From Cycas panzhihuaensis (Eukaryota; Cycadophyta), in NCBI GenBank assembly GCA_023213395.1, contig CM041465.1:230833741-230897740 (forward strand): DNA of 64,000 nucleotides. The letters are read 5' to 3'. The translations under genes and the position numbers were made by a program. Under the pieces are notes generated by a model, which saw nothing but the letters and a program-made list of their open reading frames with translations, had not been told where the DNA came from and made no database searches. This document shows, in pieces, positions 58,667 through 64,000 of this stretch; the first letter of the stretch is position 1; each line of letters opens with the position of its first letter.

Positions 58667-58978
58667 TGAAAGAGGTTAATGTAATAAGGTTATTTATGTA
58701 GATTAATTAAGTGACTTTAGAATATATTATTAGCATTAGTTTCTTAGTGAAATGTGCTTTATGTACATTTAGATGTAATTTTAGGTTCATGTCATTAGGC
58801 AGAAAAATCCTAAACCTAATACTTACCCTCAATAATAAAAGGTGAAATCTCAATGAGGGAGTTATTATTCACTCTTACCTCCAAGATTTTCTCTCATATC
58901 TTATTTCATCTCTTTTTTATTCTCCATTGCCATTGTGTACATGTGAGTGATTTATTCCCTAAATCCACCATTTCTTCA
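58667..58978 (+). repeat. CopB 3' LTR
   Basis: TGAAAGAGGTTAATG to ATTTCTTCA, 312 bases, followed by AAGCG. Confidence 0.92.
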
Positions 58979-59215
58979 AAGCGTAATGGTATAAATAAGA
59001 GATTCAATATGCAGATAATAGTATATATTAGATATAAGGATGTGCCATAAATAATATAAATGATAAACTAAATCAACAGAAGGAATATGCATATCAACAA
59101 TGCATGCAACAAACTCCTCATAGATTCCTTTGTAGATAACTTATCTAAATGTGACTCATAAATGCTTGAGTAATGGCTCTAACTGCCTAAACAAAGCTCT
59201 ACAAATATAAAAGAT

Positions 59216-59227
59216 GACTCTAATACT
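59216..59227 (-). promoter_or_regulatory. CopD primer-binding site, decayed
   Basis: The minus strand reads AGTATTAGAGTC where TGGTATCAGAGC is expected, three bases inside the 5' LTR. Most differences are G-to-A or C-to-T type. Confidence 0.65.
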
Positions 59228-59230
59228 AAA

Positions 59231-59534
59231 TGATGGAATCAGGGAATAAAAGGAGAAGAATGATAATGCAAGAAGGGGAACCATTAATTTGTGAGGATGG
59301 TGGTATTGATAAATACTAAGGTCTTCAAACCCCTTGAATAAATAAGCTAAATTAAGAGGGATTTGGCACACCCTTCAAAGTCTACCACTAAGCATCATTA
59401 ACAAACACCAGATATATTACTCATAAGATCTGACATAGTGCAGCTAAGATATCTCTACCAATCTAAGTTGCCACCTTAATGCAAGTAATCTTTCGAAGGC
59501 AGATATAAGGCCTAATATGGGCATTATTATAATA
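59231..59534 (-). repeat. CopD 5' LTR
   Basis: TGATGGAATCAGGG to ATTATAATA, 304 bases, matching 45582-45885. A minus-strand open frame (59156-59371) runs through it by chance. Confidence 0.85.
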
Positions 59535-60330
59535 CTATATAAGCATTTGAGAAAATTAATATACCTTCTCTATGAAATTGTTTCCCATTAGAGAAGTCTG
59601 TAGATCACACTAGCTAGAATAGAACTTAGTGAAATATATATAAGTAGAGAAACCCCACATATTATAGCCAAAAATGCTTAATCCATAAATAATTGGTTAT
59701 CACCCCTAATTACATAGCCATCATCTATGGAGAAACATCAATGAGTAGGCCTTACAAAGTTAATAGCCCATGCATTACTACATTGAGATCTTTTATACGA
59801 AGGTGATCTTTAGATGAAATTCATAGATTGATCAAAGATATAATATAATAGAATTTTTATCGTAGTTGAATTCATTTTCTGCATAAGAATTTTTTGACAT
59901 TATAAAAAAATTAGAAATGGTTTGTTAAGTTTAATCAAATTAGATATTATTTTCAATTCTGTGAAGCCTCTTAATAAGTTAATAAGGGGTTACATGGTAA
60001 GTCCATATAATTAGGGGCTTAGCCACAAAGAGGGTGGACAATAAAATGGAGTAAAATAAATTAAAACTTTTTTTATTATTTAAAAATCTTATTTGATATC
60101 TAATAATATTTCAATTTGGCCTCTATTTTCTATATGATCATGTACTTTTTTATGGGTCACTAATATGTTTTATTGTATAACTTCTTACTTATGTATCAGA
60201 ATTAGGTGTTATCAGTTATGTTAGAAAGCAAACTTTGAGATGTTTAAAACGAGTGGTCATACGATATGCTTTAGATAATAGAAGATAGAGAAAATTAAGG
60301 TTAAAGTGGATGCAAAAACTCTAAACTATT
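59535..60330. other. No gene recognised
   Basis: AT-rich DNA right of CopD. No domains, LTR partner or tRNA-like feature seen before the SINE pair. Confidence 0.5.
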
Positions 60331-60640
60331 AGACTATGGTTGGTTCACTTATTGAGGAGTCCTCTTTAGAAATCATCTATGGGCTTTTGGTGTAATGGCA
60401 AGTCATAAGTGGTATCAAAGACCAAGTTCAAGGTTCAAATCCTATACATATGTTGGAAAAATCTCTTTTTGTCGTCGGGGTCCCCATGTACCCCCATTAA
60501 GGTGAAATTGTAACATAGGTGATACATGCTATGATAGCCTCCTCATCACGGGGGAGTATTGGACTATGGCTAGTTTGCTTATCGATGAGTCTTCTTCCCT
60601 AATTACTAGTGGGATTTTGGTATAACGATAAGTCATACAA
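60331..60640 (+). repeat. Two tandem copies of a tRNA-like SINE
   Basis: The string GACTATGGTTGGTTCACTTA at 60332 recurs as GACTATGGCTAGTTTGCTTA at 60562, a 230-base period. Each is followed 50 bases on by TTTTGGTGTAATGGCAAGTC or TTTTGGTATAACGATAAGTC, an A-box-like start. Copy 1 then has GGTTCAAATCC at 60434-60444, a near-perfect polymerase III B box (GGTTCGANTCC). Its body holds GTCGTCGGGGTCCCC and GGTGAAATTGTAACATAGGTG. Copy 2 breaks off near 60640 before the B box. SINEs of this layout are transcribed by polymerase III and mobilised by LINE enzymes. Confidence 0.6.
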
Positions 60641-60706
60641 ACCTCATATAAGATGAATTTCATATCTATTTTTAGAAAAAAATTTGCCAATTTTGATTTT
60701 TTTTTA

Positions 60707-61012
60707 TGGCTCTAAAAATCACAGATAAATCACTCACATACATGCAATGGTAGTGGAGAATGAAAAAGAGATAAAATAAGATATGAGAGCAAAGCTTGGA
60801 GATGAGAATGAATAATAACTCCCTCCTTGAGATTTTGCCCTTTATTATTGAGAGTGAGTATTAGGGTTAGGATTTTCTTATCTAATGACATGAACCTGAA
60901 ATTATAACTAAATACACATAAAGTACATTTACTAAGAGATTAATGCTAACAATATATTCTAAGGTCACTTAATTAATCTACAAAAATGACCTTGATACAT
61001 TAACATCTTTCA
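60707..61012 (-). repeat. CopC 3' LTR
   Basis: Matches CopB's LTR in reverse complement from AAATCACTCACAT onward to the end ACATCTTTCA. The left edge (TGGCTCTAAAA at 60707) is approximate because the first 20 bases have diverged. Confidence 0.82.
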
Positions 61013-61032
61013 ATCCTCCCCCTTAATGGTGG
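61013..61032 (-). promoter_or_regulatory. CopC polypurine tract
   Basis: The minus strand reads CCATTAAGGGGGAGGAT directly before the LTR. Confidence 0.8.
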
Positions 61033-61489
61033 AAGGTCATTTTGATAAAATCTATTTTATGAGGTCTTCATTTGAGCCTCATTACTACATTGAAATTCTA
61101 AATGATACTTTTGTGGGAAAACCTTTATAAGGAATAAAAACCCACAGACTTTCTAAGATTTATAACCCCTTTCATAAGTAAAAAATTGCTAAGGTGGCTT
61201 TTTGATGTAGCCTAAAAACTAAGCACCTTAAATGTGTAACTTAATCTGTTGAGTCTCCATATATCATCTGGTCATCCCCTATGCCCTTTCGAGTTTTCAT
61301 TGGTTCTGATTTTCTAAAACTAGTACAACCCTTATCCTTCCGTGTCTAGATGGAGTTTTTACAAATAAGATAGAGTAAATACTTACTCTTATTCTTTCAT
61401 GCCCATAAGGGATTTTAATGAATAGAATAGAGTATGATAATCTTGCTATCATCTTTTTTGATAAGCCAAAGATGGAGGCCCTAAGGCCA

Positions 61490-62960
61490 AGCTACCTTTG
61501 GAACTTTTAAACTTCACTTTTTGTAGTAGTTTGGTGAAGATATCAGCCACTTAATCTATTGTGGGATAGTATTCTACTTAAATTGTGCTATCATAAATAA
61601 GTTCTATAATCCTGTAGACTTTTGTACTTATGTATTTAGTACGGTCATAAAATATAGGATTTTTTACTATGTAGATTACTAATTAATTATCCACATGAAG
61701 GCCAATAGGAATTGTTTAGGTGATATTCAATATTTCCAATAGTTTTCTAAGACATATCACCTCCTTATTAGTGTTAGAAGTAGCAATATATTCAACTTCA
61801 GCAGTTGAATCAACAACTATCTTCTACTGTCTGAATCTCCATGACATTGGTGTTGTTCTAGGAAATGTTACGTACCCAGATATGGATCTTCTTGTATCTT
61901 TATCTCCTATAAAGTCTTAGTCTATGTATACAAAAAACTTAAATTCATTATTAGGTTTATATAACAGACCAAATTTACTAGTCATCTTTAGGTATTTTAA
62001 CACTTGAATTACAGCATGCCAGTGATTCTGCTTAGGATTTGTCATAAATCATGTAAGAATGTAGACAGTATAATATTTAGATTTGTATTAGTAGTGTAGA
62101 TGAGACTACCTACAAGTTTCCTATAGAGTATTACATCTATGTCTCTAGAGTCACCATCAGTTGAGAGTTTGGTATTAGGATCCATAAGTAAAGCTACTGG
62201 TCGAGCATCTTCTAACTAAAACTTAGTTAGAAGATCATTGATATATTTTTTTGGGAGAGGAAAAATTTTCTATTCTTTTGTATTACTTCAATTCCCAAGT
62301 AATATTTTATCAAACCAAGGTCAAATAATTTGAACATTTTGCCAAGGTCCTATTTCAGCTGGCTTATTGCACATTCCTTGTTACCCATTACTAGTATGTT
62401 ATCCACAAAGATTATGAGATAAGTGACTTTATCCATTTGGCACTTAATGAATAATGTTACTTCAATATCTTGGTAGTCATAAACCTCATATTCAAGTGGC
62501 CTCATTCTTTTAGACAACTTGGTAATCCAAGCATAAGGGGCTTGTTTAAGGTTGTACAAGGACTTTCAGAGCCTACAAACCTTATGCTCTTAACCTTCAA
62601 TCTTATATCCTTTGGCCTGAGCCATGTAAATTTCTTCTTCAATATCCCCATTGAGAAATATGGTATGAATATAGAGCTGGTAGATTTTTCAACCCTGTTG
62701 AGTAGCCAAGGCCACAAGAGTTCTAATTATAGGCCACGTAGTTATAGTTGCAAAGATGTTAGTGTAGTCAATGTCTTTCCTTTGTATGAATCCTTTAGCT
62801 ACCAACCTCGTCTTATGTTTTTTAAGGGTGATGTCTAATCTATACTTGTTTTTGAATACCTATTTATTTTGAACTACCTTTCTGCTAAGTGGTAGATCAA
62901 CGAGCCCCCATGTACCATTTTTTATTAGAGATTAATATTATTTATTCATTGCATTTCTCC
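61490..62960 (-). pseudogene. CopC reverse transcriptase and RNase H
   Basis: Minus strand. RT: LYNLKQAPYAWITKLSKRM (62559-62500), YEVYDYQDIEVTLFIKCQMD, then YLIIFVDNILVMGNKE (62430-62380). The catalytic FVDD has become FVDN, unlike CopA and CopB. RNase H, on the minus strand between 61920 and 61500, parallels CopB (HIAKNPIFYDRTKYIST-like, VADIFTKLL-like). Stops and shifts present. Plus-strand open frames at 61720-61920 and 62470-62838 are its shadows. Confidence 0.83.
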
Positions 62961-64000
62961 AAATTGTATGTTTTATAGCTTTCTGGTATGAGAGTGGCTC
63001 TTCATTAAGAGTAAGGTATAGTTCTGTCAGTTTAAGCTTAGCATATAATGATTCCTACATCCTTGCTCTATGGGAACTTCAAGTGCCAGTTTTGCCTAGA
63101 TCATCTAGTCATATGTTCTTATTAAGCTGGCAGACTTCATGAGATCCTCAAGTTGGGAATGAGGTCCTCATTTCCTCAACTTCTTGGCTCTCATCTTGTT
63201 CATTAAAATGATCGTTTTGTAAGAAGAATATTGATGCTCTTGAGAAATATGTTTTTTCTACCATTATTTTTCCTTTGTCAACTGAAGGTAGAGAGGATGA
63301 TTCTTTTATAATGACTTTGCCTTCATCAACTTTACTATCTTCAAATGATGATGCTAAATGTGAACTCATCGGTTCAGAGTCATAACTTATATCTTTTAAG
63401 ACTCTATTGTTAGCTTCCAATATTTTGAGTAATTTATGTTTGTCCTCCCCTCCAAATTTTAGAATATGAACATCATACTTGATAACATTATTATAGTAGC
63501 ATGAGGGTATTTTAGAGTCTAGTCTAAGTAACTAATCCTATGTCTCCATAAAAATGACATCTCTGGTAATGATAAATTTTCATTGTAAAGGTATAAAGAC
63601 CTTATACTCTTTCTTATCCATAGGGTATCCAACAAAGACACCTTTAAGTACCCTTAACTAGAGTTTATTTTAATCTACATCTAGAATGTGGGCATAGGAT
63701 ATAGAGCTAAAAATTTTGAAGTAGTGAACAATGGGAGCTTGTCCTAACCACTTCTCATTAAGTGATTGTCCTTTCTTTGATGGGATAATAGCATTGATAC
63801 AATAAATAACTATCCAAATGGCTTCATTCCATATGTAGGTAGGTACATTTTTGTATATTAACATAGCTTGAGCCATATTCATTTTGTTCTATTCATGCCT
63901 TTGAGTAACTTCATTTAGTTGTGGGGTACCTGCTACTATTGTTTGATATTTGATGCCATTGTCTCGAATATAGCTTTCAAACTCATGTAAGGTATATTTA
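62961..64000 (-). pseudogene. CopC integrase C-terminus and linker
   Basis: Minus strand. The integrase C-terminal region 63882-63670 reads MAQAMLIYKNVPTYIWNEAI, CINAIIPSKKGQSL and EKWLGQAPIVHYFKIF (family P-x-x-x-WxEA...AxYxxNR.P). It is followed by the GYPMDKK-type segment near 63630. An acidic, Ser-rich linker at 63420-63148 (SYDSEPMSSHLASSFEDSKV) leads to RT. The linker is unusually open. Gag and protease lie beyond the edge. Confidence 0.8.

Larger units (their letters stand above)
52150..58978 (+). mobile_element. Copia element CopB
   Basis: A complete, decayed plus-strand Ty1/copia element of 6829 bases. Both LTRs are 312 bases. Target duplication AAGCA at 52145-52149 against AAGCG at 58979-58983. 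Order: LTR, primer site, 2-kb leader, gag, protease, integrase, RT, RNase H, polypurine tract, LTR. By hand count the LTRs differ at about 38 of 312 positions, close to CopA, so the two insertions are of similar age if rates are alike. Same family as CopA and CopC by LTR, leader, gag and pol text. Confidence 0.93.
45582..59534 (-). mobile_element. Copia element CopD, interrupted by CopB
   Basis: A minus-strand Ty1/copia element: 3' LTR 45582-45885 and 5' LTR 59231-59534, both 304 bases. The order on the minus strand is primer site, leader, gag (50058 leftward), protease/integrase, RT, RNase H. Copia CopB (52150-58978) sits in the leader between 52149 and 58979. Without it CopD is about 7.1 kb. 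The flanks (TTGTG on the left, CTATA on the right) do not match, so no target duplication survives or the ends have recombined. CopD belongs to a different family from CopA/B/C, with a YVDD box and distinct LTR text. Confidence 0.85.
60707..64000 (-). mobile_element. Copia element CopC, truncated by window edge
   Basis: Minus-strand member of the CopA/CopB family. The 3' LTR is 60707-61012, then polypurine tract, 3' untranslated region, RNase H, RT and integrase up to the window edge; the gag, leader and 5' LTR lie outside. A target duplication cannot be tested. Confidence 0.88.

Noticed and set aside
45577-59539. Target duplication for CopD (TTGTG against CTATA)
   Set aside because: The five-base flanks do not match even allowing for C-to-T decay, so I do not claim one.

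Overview
The window is a stretch of plant nuclear DNA, almost certainly intergenic, made of old and heavily mutated retroelements. It is visibly AT-rich, and no intact protein-coding gene is present. Plant origin rests on four things: Ty1/copia and Ty3/gypsy elements with initiator-Met tRNA primer sites, a chromovirus with a chromodomain, a leucine-rich-repeat receptor kinase of the plant subfamily XII type, and a fragment resembling plant carotenoid cleavage dioxygenase 1. The wording of the kinase and the density of old retroelements suggest a large seed-plant genome, possibly a gymnosperm. That is inference only.

Layout. 1-3177: remnants of a minus-strand copia-like element (gag scrap, primer site, putative LTR) holding an antisense CCD1-like gene fragment. 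3180-4152 and 20467-21490: two halves of one LINE ORF2. They are split by a gypsy-type element (4153-20461, target duplication CATTG) that has 2.1-kb LTRs and only a gag. Its 3' LTR carries an 812-bp tandem duplication and is itself split by a minus-strand copia element (CopA, 10618-18248, target duplication AGTTA). 22085-23130: truncated minus-strand gypsy RT/RNase H. 25108-27011: LRR receptor-kinase pseudogene on the minus strand, clearly richer in GC than its surroundings. 27012-30386: AT-rich DNA with a 153-bp tandem duplication. 30392-36951: complete but dead chromovirus (target duplication TAGAT).

37179-41279: a second gag-only LTR element, this time copia-like, with a 2.7-kb leader. 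41570-43560: minus-strand gypsy gag-protease-RT remnant. 43594-44086: orphan LTR plus primer site. 45582-59534: minus-strand copia element CopD, interrupted in its leader by plus-strand copia CopB (52150-58978, target duplication AAGCA/AAGCG). 60331-60640: two tandem copies of a tRNA-like SINE. 60707-64000: minus-strand copia CopC, which runs off the right edge. CopA, CopB and CopC belong to one family.

The parts do not form a pathway. They record successive insertions: LINE first, then gypsy, then copia on the left; CopD first, then CopB on the right. Coding remnants carry many in-frame stops of the kind expected from C-to-T decay (Trp TGG to TAG, Gln CAA to TAA, Arg CGA to TGA), and several reverse transcriptases have lost a catalytic aspartate by G-to-A change. 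I made all alignments by eye; coordinates of decayed domains are good to a few tens of bases, while LTR edges with target duplications are good to the base.
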